Below, one piece after another: positions 16,838-23,944 of a stretch of 36,946 bases of DNA. The DNA lies in assembly GCA_017881685.1 (NCBI GenBank), contig JADGQR010000027.1:1-36946 (forward strand), given 5' to 3'. The notes below the pieces were generated by a model. The model was not told the DNA's origin. It did not search any database and was given only the letters and a program-made list of their open reading frames with translations. Within the stretch, counting starts at the first letter, position 1; every line of letters begins with the position of its first letter. The stretch is from Gemmatimonadaceae bacterium (GTDB lineage Bacteria; Gemmatimonadota; Gemmatimonadetes; Gemmatimonadales; Gemmatimonadaceae). The translations under genes were made by a program, and so were the position numbers.

Positions 16838-17308
16838 TTAATTCAGCGGGCCGAACAGCGCGTCAAGACTGCTGTTCAAATCAGACTCGAGGTCTCTCGC
16901 TTCCGCGTCGGTGTCGCTTCGCCTGTCCATGTCGCCGACGGCGTCACGGAACTCCGCGAAATACAACCGCACCAGACCAAGTGTGCTGTCACGGTCAAAT
17001 GCCGCGAGCAGGAGACATTCCTTCCCGCCCGCCGCACATGAGCCCATGAATACGCCCTGCTTTCGGCCACCCTGGTGCAAGCCGAGGAAAGGGCGTCCTC
17101 CGAGTTGTCGTCCAAGCTCCTTTCCTGACGCGTTGATCGCGGCCGCAAGCGCGCACGCAGTCATGACCTCGACCGCGCTCGAAAATCCGAACTGGCCGAG
17201 AACCTTTCCGTCGGGGTGCAGCACGATTGCACGCTGGACGCGTGAATCCTGAACGAACCTGCGCAGCGGCGCATCCAGCCACGGCGCGCTTACAGCTCCT
17301 GCGATCAT
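16838..17308 (-). CDS. Roadblock/LC7-domain protein A
   Basis: 156-residue protein. Residues about 10-125 fit the roadblock/LC7 (MglB-like) pattern: LRRFVQDSRVQRAIVLHPDGKVLGQFG, a long helix EVMTACALAAAINASGKELG, a strand pair with GLHQGGRKQGVFMGS, and a closing strand-helix LGLVRLYFAEFRD. A short acidic tail (about 130-156) ends in ALFGPLN. Roadblock proteins dimerise and act on Ras-like GTPases in other bacteria (MglB for MglA). The start ATG overlaps the stop of the upstream roadblock gene by 4 bases, so the longer upstream frame is not used. No GTPase gene is in the window. Confidence 0.8.
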   Translation of the reverse strand: MIAGAVSAPWLDAPLRRFVQDSRVQRAIVLHPDGKVLGQFGFSSAVEVMTACALAAAINASGKELGRQLGGRPFLGLHQGGRKQGVFMGSCAAGGKECLLLAAFDRDSTLGLVRLYFAEFRDAVGDMDRRSDTDAEARDLESDLNSSLDALFGPLN

Positions 17309-17649
17309 AGCAACTCCGTTGCGCTCAACATCTCGAGTCGCAGTTTGCCAAGGTTGATACCAGTGCCGGCGACGGTGACGATGGCGATGTCGCCCTTCGC
17401 TGCAGCGCATACGTGACCACGATCAGCTTCGAGACGCACGAACCTCGCGTCACCAAGCCCTGCGTCAGTCGATGCCGCCTTCGTGCGCCGAAACAACGAC
17501 GTCGCGAGCGCTGCCGCAGTGTCGGAGTCCCGGCCCGGACCTGCGTCGCCAGCGATCACCATCCCGTCCTCCATTCCGACGAGCATGACACCGACGACAC
17601 CCTGGTGCCGCTGAAGTCGCGCGACGATCGCGTCGAATTCATCCATCAT
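17305..17649 (-). CDS. Roadblock/LC7-domain protein B
   Basis: 114-residue protein, nearly all one roadblock/LC7 domain: FDAIVARLQRHQGVVGVMLVGMEDGMVIAG, helix DTAAALATSLFRRTKAAS, then RFVRLEADRGHVCAAAKGDIAIVTVAG and LGKLRLEML. The start is the first of two adjacent ATG codons (17649 and 17646), which overlap the upstream stop by 4 bases. GAGGTGG just upstream can serve as ribosome site, with better spacing for the second ATG. It sits between two other small proteins of the same general fold, so hetero-oligomers are possible. This is inference. Confidence 0.82.
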   Translation of the reverse strand: MMDEFDAIVARLQRHQGVVGVMLVGMEDGMVIAGDAGPGRDSDTAAALATSLFRRTKAASTDAGLGDARFVRLEADRGHVCAAAKGDIAIVTVAGTGINLGKLRLEMLSATELL

Positions 17650-18023
17650 GCCACCTCGCGTCTCCACGCGAGTGCTCTGCGCAAAGCAAGGTCGAGCAGT
17701 CGTCGGACGAATCCGGAAGGAACCGAAGGAGCGGCCGCGACAAGAACGATGTCGCCGTCGTCAGCAGGTCCCATCGCGAGATTCGCGTCGGCGCATTCGC
17801 AGACAATCGCGCGCCATTCACCAATCGAGAGGTGACGCATCGCGCGTGTCGCTTCAACTCCAACGCCAGCGAGCGCAGCCCCAATCTCGCCACTCACATC
17901 TGTGCCATTGCAGTCCAGATACATTCCTGCGCGGACGACTCCCTTGTGACTGAAAAGAAGAGCGGTCTGGTCGCCTTCACCGATCACCTCGGCAAATGCG
18001 CAAAGAGCGTGTTCGTTGATCAT
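17646..18023 (-). CDS. Roadblock-like small protein C
   Basis: 125-residue soluble protein. Its layout, with a strand pair TALLFSHKGVVRAGMYLDCNG, helix VSGEIGAALAGVGVEATRAMRHL, strand pair EWRAIVCECADANLAMGPADDGDIVLVAAAP and C-terminal helix VRRLLDLALRRAL, is that of a roadblock/LC7 fold, but the sequence is more divergent than in its two downstream neighbours, so this is a fold-level call. It begins in a 4-base overlap with the DUF4388 gene stop and ends in a 4-base overlap with roadblock gene B. The Cys pair CEC is not found in A or B. Confidence 0.7.
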   Translation of the reverse strand: MINEHALCAFAEVIGEGDQTALLFSHKGVVRAGMYLDCNGTDVSGEIGAALAGVGVEATRAMRHLSIGEWRAIVCECADANLAMGPADDGDIVLVAAAPSVPSGFVRRLLDLALRRALAWRREVA

Positions 18024-18760
18024 GCTGCCGCCTGCGCTTTGGCGTGGACGATTTCGATCAAACCGGTGCTGAGCATCCCGTAGACAGTCTTTGCTACCTC
18101 GAATTCACTCTGAGCGAGATCCGCCGCGATTTCGCTCAACGAATGCGATCCGTCGATCAGAGTGAGTACCTCCCACTCCGCCGGTCGCAGATCGATGAAA
18201 GACTCAGCACCGTCCCTCGGCTCCGCGAGTCGAGGCACCACGTGTGCTCCGGGAATCCGATCGGCCATTCGCGACCACTCGTCGATGCGCCGCGCGCCTT
18301 CCATGAGAAGCGACTCGGTGCTGACACGAACCGACGCGTCGATCGTTACCTCGTCATCGATTCCATCGGCAAACGAGAAGGACCCTTCCTTCCACGAGAA
18401 CAAATCGAAAACCGCGCTTTCGATTCCCTGTCGCACATAGCGCTCGATATCGCGACGCGTTACGGCACCCTGGGCGACAAGAATTTCGCCCATGCGCCGC
18501 GGATCTCCCGCTGCCTGTGCGGCGGCCGCAGCTTGGAGCTCTGCTTCGCTCACCTTGCCGGCTTTACGGAGAAGCGCGGTGAGACGATGAGGATTGTCCT
18601 GCATCGTCGCGTGAACCACCGCGCCCGACTGGAAGTACACTCTGCCTTCGTTCCCGCGCACGGCCGACCGCACAGTCAGGCGGCCACTCTTTCTCGCGAG
18701 ATCGAGCAGCTGAAACACATCGTGAATTCCGATGTCCTGAAGTGGGCCTTCGATTGCCAT
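18020..18760 (-). CDS. DUF4388 (PATAN) protein
   Basis: 246-residue cytoplasmic protein. The N-terminal DUF4388/PATAN part (MAIEGPLQDIGIHDVFQLLDLARKSG, GRVYFQSGAVVHA) occupies residues 1-55. The segment about 60-125 with GKVSEAELQAA and MGEILVAQGAVTRRDIERYV resembles the N-terminal domain of GspE/MshE-type ATPases, which in MshE binds c-di-GMP; whether this one does is unknown. The last third, with LLMEGARRIDEWS and LTLIDGSHSLSEI, matches the corresponding part of the DUF4388-TPR protein at 15199-16521, so the two are paralogues. The start shares one base with the TPR gene stop. Confidence 0.87.
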   Translation of the reverse strand: MAIEGPLQDIGIHDVFQLLDLARKSGRLTVRSAVRGNEGRVYFQSGAVVHATMQDNPHRLTALLRKAGKVSEAELQAAAAAQAAGDPRRMGEILVAQGAVTRRDIERYVRQGIESAVFDLFSWKEGSFSFADGIDDEVTIDASVRVSTESLLMEGARRIDEWSRMADRIPGAHVVPRLAEPRDGAESFIDLRPAEWEVLTLIDGSHSLSEIAADLAQSEFEVAKTVYGMLSTGLIEIVHAKAQAAA

Positions 18761-20697
18761 TACAGTCCCTCAGACGAAGCCAGCCCGCTGTATTTGCGGG
18801 CAACGGCGTGATTCGGGTTGAACTTGAGCACGCGCTGAAACGCCCTCGCGGCATCGCGCGAGCGCTTGAGATCGAGCAGTGACTCTCCAAGGACGACCAG
18901 GGCGGCGAAGTGATAAACGTTCGCTCTCAACAGCGACACGACGCGCCGCAGTGCGTCGGCCGGCCGTCCCATCGCGCGATAAACGCTGGCAAGCTCCAGC
19001 GCCGCCGCGTCATCAGTCGGTACAGCGCCGAGCACAGCGACGAACTCTTTCTCCGCAACTTCGTACTCGCCGCGAGCCGCGAAGCACTTACCAAGCAGTA
19101 CCATGCCCTCGGTTTCATCGGCGCCGCGAGCCATTGCGCGGCGAATCTCTGCAAGTGCGCGGTCGTACAGACCTTTGCTGAGGTAATCGCTCGCCAGCGT
19201 GTAGTCCGGCACGGCAGCGGCAGCGATCGAGCCCTGTGGAGCGAGAGACGAAGTGTCCGCCGACTCCATTTCCAGCGTCATCGTTTGCGGCAGCGACTGC
19301 GGATCCAGCGATTTCGCCTGCGCCGCGCACTCGGCCGCCGCTTCCGCATCGCCGAGCCCCGCGAATGCCAGACTGAGATTGTGATGAGCGGCCGCAAAAT
19401 TCGGGTCGGTTTGAATCGCGCGAACGCATGCGTCCCGCGCGTCCGCGAATTCGCCGAACTCGAGAAGAACTCTCGCAACCCCGTTCCATGCGGCAGGATT
19501 GTCAGCGTCATCCTTCAACACGTTTCGGTACGTGTCGACCGAAAGCTGGAAGTGACCCTGACGGAACAGACCCAGCGCGAGATTGAGACGCGCGCTCATC
19601 AGTGCGCGATCGTCACGGACCGCCCGCCGGAAACGATTTGTCGCTTCCTTCGCTTCGCCGGCGTCCCACAACAGCGCGCCGAGATTGTTGTTCGCCGGCG
19701 CATACTTCGGATCGAGCGTGAGACAATGCCTGAAGCTTTCTTCGGCATCGTTCGACCGCCCGAGCATGTAGAGTGCGATGCCACGCTGGTTCCAGATGCG
19801 CGGACCAGCGTCTCCAATGCCAAGCCTGCGATCATATGATTCGAGCGCCTGGTGCGGTTGTCGAAGAATGAGATGCAGGCCTGCAATAGCTTCCAGCGCT
19901 GCCAACGGATCCTCGCCGGCATCGAGCGCGGCACGACACTCTCGAAGCGCCTCTTCGTGATAACCCTTCAGCCGCAGCGCGAGAGCAAGCGTCAGATGCG
20001 CGCTGGCCGAGCGCGCTTCGCTGTCGCCGCTCCACTTGCCCGGCAACCCGGCGTCGGTTGTACCGCCATTCTCGAGCGACAGATTCGCTTCGGCGCGCGT
20101 GAGCGCGGGGTTCAGCGTGACTGCTCTGCGATTCGCCTCCTTCGCTTCCTCGACGCGTCCGAGATCACCAAGAATGAAACCGGCGAGATAGTGCGCGTCA
20201 GGATTTGCCGGATTCAGCTCGATCGAGCGCCGCAGAAAACGCAGCGCGTCTTCACCCAGTCCCCTGTTGTAGAAAATCTCGGCGAGGAAGAAATGGAGGA
20301 CCGAGCTTTCCGGATCGTTGGCCAGTGCGCGCCGGAATTTCGCCTCGGCCACGTCGAGTCGTCCCGCTGTTTTTTCGGCGATGCCACTTTCGACGAGCAG
20401 TCCCAGGTCGTCGGGCGATTCAGCGACTCGACGCTCCAGCTCAGTCACGCGGCGTTCGAGCAGTCCCGATTCGCCGTAGGCTATTTCGAGGTTGCGTCGC
20501 GCAACACGCATGCGCTCATCGAGAGCGAGCGCACGCGAAAACGACGCGATTGCTTCATCGAACATACCACGGCGATAGTAGAGAACGCCGAGATTGTTCT
20601 GCGCTCCCGGATCGGCGGGATCGATGCGGCGTGCGAAAGTCCGGAGTATCTCCGATTCGCGAGCCGTCGTCACAGGAGCGTCTGCTGCCGCGATCAT
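18760..20697 (-). CDS. Large TPR-repeat protein of the che operon
   Basis: 645-residue protein built almost wholly of TPR units, about fifteen by eye, e.g. AQNNLGVLYYRRGMFDEAIA, AHYLAGFILGDLGRVEEAKEANRRA, PANNNLGALLWDAGEAKEA and AEIRRAMARGADETEGMVLLG. There is no signal peptide or membrane segment, so it should be a cytoplasmic scaffold. The first ATG (20697) follows the CheC stop after a single base, and the gene overlaps the DUF4388 gene by one base. The tight placement between the phosphatase and PATAN genes suggests that it assembles the pathway, which is inference. The sequence around 465-480 (SADTSSLAPQG) looks like a break between two TPR arrays. Confidence 0.88.
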   Translation of the reverse strand: MIAAADAPVTTARESEILRTFARRIDPADPGAQNNLGVLYYRRGMFDEAIASFSRALALDERMRVARRNLEIAYGESGLLERRVTELERRVAESPDDLGLLVESGIAEKTAGRLDVAEAKFRRALANDPESSVLHFFLAEIFYNRGLGEDALRFLRRSIELNPANPDAHYLAGFILGDLGRVEEAKEANRRAVTLNPALTRAEANLSLENGGTTDAGLPGKWSGDSEARSASAHLTLALALRLKGYHEEALRECRAALDAGEDPLAALEAIAGLHLILRQPHQALESYDRRLGIGDAGPRIWNQRGIALYMLGRSNDAEESFRHCLTLDPKYAPANNNLGALLWDAGEAKEATNRFRRAVRDDRALMSARLNLALGLFRQGHFQLSVDTYRNVLKDDADNPAAWNGVARVLLEFGEFADARDACVRAIQTDPNFAAAHHNLSLAFAGLGDAEAAAECAAQAKSLDPQSLPQTMTLEMESADTSSLAPQGSIAAAAVPDYTLASDYLSKGLYDRALAEIRRAMARGADETEGMVLLGKCFAARGEYEVAEKEFVAVLGAVPTDDAAALELASVYRAMGRPADALRRVVSLLRANVYHFAALVVLGESLLDLKRSRDAARAFQRVLKFNPNHAVARKYSGLASSEGL

Positions 20698-20698
20698 T

Positions 20699-21352
20699 TC
20701 AAGTCACGTTGACTGCGCGAAAAATCGCGTCGAACGACTCGGCATCCGGAAGGAGAAGGAAGAAGCCACGGAAATGCTCTCCGATCTCCTCAAACGAGAA
20801 TTCTGTCTCGACGCAGCATGCGGCTGCGGCATTCGACGCCTGCCGTCTATGCTCTTCCATCACCTGACTCGTCGTACCGACGCTCAAGCGCGGTGGCGAT
20901 GGCAACAGCGACATCCCCAGGAACTCACTGAGGGCAGTCATGTAGGCGCCGCCGAGAATGTTTCCGGCTTCCTTGAGAGCGGATTCCTCGAGCATGTCGA
21001 GAGTGCCGCCCGATCTCCGTTCACGCCGCAGCATCAGATCGGCGAGCCTGCGACCTGTCGTCAGCGGCAGAGCGAGCAGCGTGTGACCCTTCAGCGAGCC
21101 GTGCATATCCATGATGACGCTGACGATCTGCGAGTTCTCGTCGGCGATGCCCGGTATCAGCTCTTCGAGTGGCGCGACGTTCACCGTCGGAACCTCGATC
21201 ATGATCCGCGCGCCGGTCATCAGCGACAGAGCGGTTGCCGCGTGTCCGGCACCGATGTTCGCGACTTCCTTGAGCGCATCCATTCGCTCCGGACTTAGCT
21301 CCTGCCGAACCGACGCGGAGATTACAACCTTCGAGTTCTCGATAGTCTGCAT
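20699..21352 (-). CDS. cheC: CheC-type CheY phosphatase
   Basis: 217-residue member of the CheC/CheX/FliY family. Both copies of the phosphatase motif are intact: E29-xx-N32 in LKEVANIGAGHAATALS, and E128-xx-N131 in SALKEAGNILGGAYMTALSEFLG. In Bacillus and Thermotoga such proteins dephosphorylate CheY-P. The presence of both motifs and the absence of a FliY-type extension support CheC. No cheD is next to it, although CheD commonly partners CheC. The ATG at 21352 lies 10 bases after cheA. The signalling circuit therefore has a dedicated signal-termination enzyme and no CheZ. Confidence 0.9.
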   Translation of the reverse strand: MQTIENSKVVISASVRQELSPERMDALKEVANIGAGHAATALSLMTGARIMIEVPTVNVAPLEELIPGIADENSQIVSVIMDMHGSLKGHTLLALPLTTGRRLADLMLRRERRSGGTLDMLEESALKEAGNILGGAYMTALSEFLGMSLLPSPPRLSVGTTSQVMEEHRRQASNAAAACCVETEFSFEEIGEHFRGFFLLLPDAESFDAIFRAVNVT

Positions 21353-21362
21353 TATCAGGGGG

Positions 21363-23063
21363 TTAGGCGATTCCCTGCGCGTCGAGTATCAGCGCCGGCG
21401 ATCCGTTGGTGAGAATTGTTGCGCCGTTGAAGAGCTTCGGCATCCCGCGAGCGGCATCGAACTGCTTCACGACTATTTCCTGTTGTCCCATGAACTCGTC
21501 GACGACGAGCGTGATCCTGCCGTCGGCCAGATCGAGAACGACTGCGTGCCCGCCGCGATCCTGACGCACGGGATGTCCGAGTCGCTCGCGAAGACGAACG
21601 GTCGGCAGAGACTGGCCTCTTACTTCGAGTATTTCCTTTCCATCTTCGAAACGCACCATGTCCGGATGGACGAGCAGCGTTTCGACCACGTGTGTGATCG
21701 GCAGTGCATAGACCTCGTCATTGCTCCGCGCGATAAGCGCGTGGATGATCGCGAGAGTCATCGGCAGCTCGAGCCTGATCTCGGTTCCGGCGCCCGCGTC
21801 AGTCGAAAGCTCCATCGCGCCGCCGAGAGATCTGACTTTCGTCGCCACGACGTCGAGGCCAACACCGCGGCCGGATATTTCGGTCACCTTCGACGTCGTT
21901 GAAAATCCGGGACGCGCGATCAGCGAGAGAATTTCGGCGTCGCTCACTGGCGCCCAGCCATCGTCCACCAGACCAGCATGACGCGCTCGCTCGAGCACGC
22001 GGTCAACGTCGACCCCTCGCCCGTCATCGCTCACGCGAATCACGACCGACGATCGTTCACGCGACGCCGAAAGAGTGAGCCGGGCTACAACGGGTTTGCC
22101 GGCAGCGCGTCGTTCCTGCGGCGTCTCGACGCCGTGATCGACCGAATTCCGGAGCAGATGCATTACCGGTTCGCCGATCTCGTCGAGAACGGACTTGTCC
22201 ACCTCGATGTCTGATCCAAGAATCTCGAACACGACTTTCTTGCCGAGCGAATTGGCGGTATCACGAACCATTCTTTCGAAGCGCTCGAATGCCTGGCCCA
22301 CCGGCACCATGCGAGCTGTCGTGATTTCCGTTTGAAGATTTCCGATCAGCTTGCCCACATGAAGAACAGCCTCCGCCAACGCAGGATTCGCCGCCTTCCT
22401 GGCGACTTCCTGAAGTCTGCCGCGGGCAATGACGAGCTCGCCGATGAGGTTCATCAGATTATCCAGGCGTTCTGCATCGACGCGAACGCTTCGCTGCGTT
22501 TTCTCCGCGTGGCTGAGCGTGGCGGGCGATGCGACTGCGCTGCGCTGCGTGATCGCCGGCCTGGCAACAGGAGTGGGAGCCGGCACCTCGATCGCCGGCT
22601 GCACCGCTGGAGTCGGCGTCGGCATTCGCATCGTCGGCCATTCCATCGTCTGCATCTCGGCAAGATCGATTTCGGCCTGCGTCGAGGGCTCGGCCGTAAT
22701 CGATTCGAGCATGGCGACAACCGCGGTGACGTCGGTGGTCGAAGTCTCATCGTTCGACACCGCAACGATCGCGGATTCGAGAGCATCGAGCGCTTCGAAC
22801 AGCGCGTCGATGATTGCGGGAGTCATCGCAATCGCTTCGCGTCGCATCAGATCGAGCAGCGTCTCCAGCGCGTGTGACACGTCGCGCACCGAGCTGTAGC
22901 CCATCGCAGCGCTCATGCCCTTTACCGTGTGAACCGCTCTGAACAATTCCGCTACATGCTCGATCCCTTCGCCGCGCTCGATCGCCAGCAGAGACGTATT
23001 CATCTCCGCCAGGCGATCGCGAGCTTCGGCCCGGAAAAGTTCCGTGTAGCGCTTCGTATTCAC
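21363..23063 (-). CDS. cheA: CheA, chemotaxis histidine kinase lacking the P2 domain
   Basis: 566-residue kinase. P1/Hpt: residues 1-105 with phosphorylatable H45 in FRAVHTVKGMS. The region about 105-190 is a Pro-rich linker (PTPTPAVQPAIEVPAPTP) with no CheY-binding P2 domain. P3 dimerisation begins with VRVDAERLDNLMNLIGELVIARGRL. P4 ATPase: HLLRNSVDHGVE (N box), VSDDGRGVD (G1) and SGRGVGLDVV (G2). P5 is the CheW-like domain after about 430 (PLPITHVVETLL, VLDLADGRITLVVDE). The GTG start at 23063 follows the cheY TAA directly. Without P2, the phospho-transfer to CheY and CheB must rely on direct contact with P1/P4. Confidence 0.95.
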   Translation of the reverse strand: MNTKRYTELFRAEARDRLAEMNTSLLAIERGEGIEHVAELFRAVHTVKGMSAAMGYSSVRDVSHALETLLDLMRREAIAMTPAIIDALFEALDALESAIVAVSNDETSTTDVTAVVAMLESITAEPSTQAEIDLAEMQTMEWPTMRMPTPTPAVQPAIEVPAPTPVARPAITQRSAVASPATLSHAEKTQRSVRVDAERLDNLMNLIGELVIARGRLQEVARKAANPALAEAVLHVGKLIGNLQTEITTARMVPVGQAFERFERMVRDTANSLGKKVVFEILGSDIEVDKSVLDEIGEPVMHLLRNSVDHGVETPQERRAAGKPVVARLTLSASRERSSVVIRVSDDGRGVDVDRVLERARHAGLVDDGWAPVSDAEILSLIARPGFSTTSKVTEISGRGVGLDVVATKVRSLGGAMELSTDAGAGTEIRLELPMTLAIIHALIARSNDEVYALPITHVVETLLVHPDMVRFEDGKEILEVRGQSLPTVRLRERLGHPVRQDRGGHAVVLDLADGRITLVVDEFMGQQEIVVKQFDAARGMPKLFNGATILTNGSPALILDAQGIA

Positions 23064-23426
23064 TTAGCCGAGGACTCTCTGAACCGCCTCGAGAACACGA
23101 CTCGGCTGAAAGGGCTTGACGACAAAGTCCTTCGCGCCAGCCTGAATGGCCTCGGCGACAAGTGCCTGCTGGCCCATCGCGCTGCACATCAGCACGCGCG
23201 CCTGCGGATCGAAATCGGTGATCGCTTTCACAGCGTCGATTCCGCCCATTTCGGGCATGATGATGTCCATTGTCACGAGATCCGGGCGCAGAGTCTTGTA
23301 CTTCTCGACTGCCTGTAGTCCGGAGTCGGCTTCGCCAACGACCTCGAGGCCTGCCTGCGTCAGAATGTCTCCAATCATCGTGCGCATGAACACCGCATCA
23401 TCGCACACCAGCACCGTATTGTTCAC
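23064..23426 (-). CDS. cheY: CheY, single-domain response regulator
   Basis: 120-residue receiver with no output domain. Acidic pair D9-D10, phospho-acceptor D54 (TMDIIMPEMGG), SAMGQ for the conserved Thr/Ser position, and VVKPFQ for the conserved Lys. Phosphorylated by CheA, it would bind the motor or another effector. The gene lies between cheW and cheA, and with a CheC phosphatase two genes later the set is the Bacillus/Thermotoga arrangement rather than the CheZ type. The output partner is not visible in the window. Confidence 0.94.
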   Translation of the reverse strand: MNNTVLVCDDAVFMRTMIGDILTQAGLEVVGEADSGLQAVEKYKTLRPDLVTMDIIMPEMGGIDAVKAITDFDPQARVLMCSAMGQQALVAEAIQAGAKDFVVKPFQPSRVLEAVQRVLG

Positions 23427-23437
23427 TGCATGCCTCC

Positions 23438-23944
23438 TCAGGCGAGAGCTGACTCAACCATCTCATGCAAATCCAGGATCGACCCGTCTTCGAGCTCAGA
23501 AGCGGGCAGCGACTGGATGTCGAACACGTCGTCAACGATCACTCCGGCAACACGCCCGCGATGCTCGACGAGGAGCACGCTCGCGACCGCGTCATCGGCT
23601 TCAACTCCATACAGGCATTTCGCGGCGTCGAGAACCGTCACGAGAACGCCACGCAGATTTATCAGGCCCCGTACGTAGTGGGGCGCACCAGGAAGACGAG
23701 TGGTCGGCGTAATAGGCACGATTTCGCGTACGTGCTCGACCGGCGCGCAACGAGCCCTCCCGGCGATGGTGAAAACGAGCATGCGGCGCATCTCGACCGG
23801 GAGGTCGTTTTCGGATGCGTTTTCGGGTACGGCTTCGGGCGCGACGACAGGTTCGGCAGACGAGAAATCACCGGCTGATACTGGTGCCTTTTCGAGCGCC
23901 GTCTCGAGCGCTGCCGCGATTTCTGTGAGTGAGTCGCTAATCAT
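23438..23944 (-). CDS. cheW: CheW-like coupling protein
   Basis: Adaptor linking CheA to chemoreceptors. The protein is 168 residues: an acidic, low-complexity N-terminal extension (about 1-48, many Ala, Glu and Ser) then a CheW domain with LVFTIAGRARCAPVEHVREIVP, PTTRLPGAPHYVRGLINLRGVLVTVLD and RVAGVIVDDV, all characteristic. The ATG at 23944 overlaps the rluD end by 8 bases. A longer frame upstream lies in rluD and is not used. The N-terminal extension is unlike minimal CheW proteins (about 150 residues) and may mediate extra contacts. Confidence 0.93.
   Translation of the reverse strand: MISDSLTEIAAALETALEKAPVSAGDFSSAEPVVAPEAVPENASENDLPVEMRRMLVFTIAGRARCAPVEHVREIVPITPTTRLPGAPHYVRGLINLRGVLVTVLDAAKCLYGVEADDAVASVLLVEHRGRVAGVIVDDVFDIQSLPASELEDGSILDLHEMVESALA

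Noticed and set aside
15502-17049. 515-codon open frame on the plus strand opposite the DUF4388-TPR and small genes
   Set aside because: The opposite strand has recognised domains, close junctions and TPR structure, while this frame gives a low-complexity Arg/Ser-rich product with no family features. Long antisense frames are common in GC-rich DNA.
18044-18811. 255-codon plus-strand frame opposite the DUF4388 gene
   Set aside because: No recognisable domain, and the opposite strand codes for a conserved PATAN protein with coupled neighbours.
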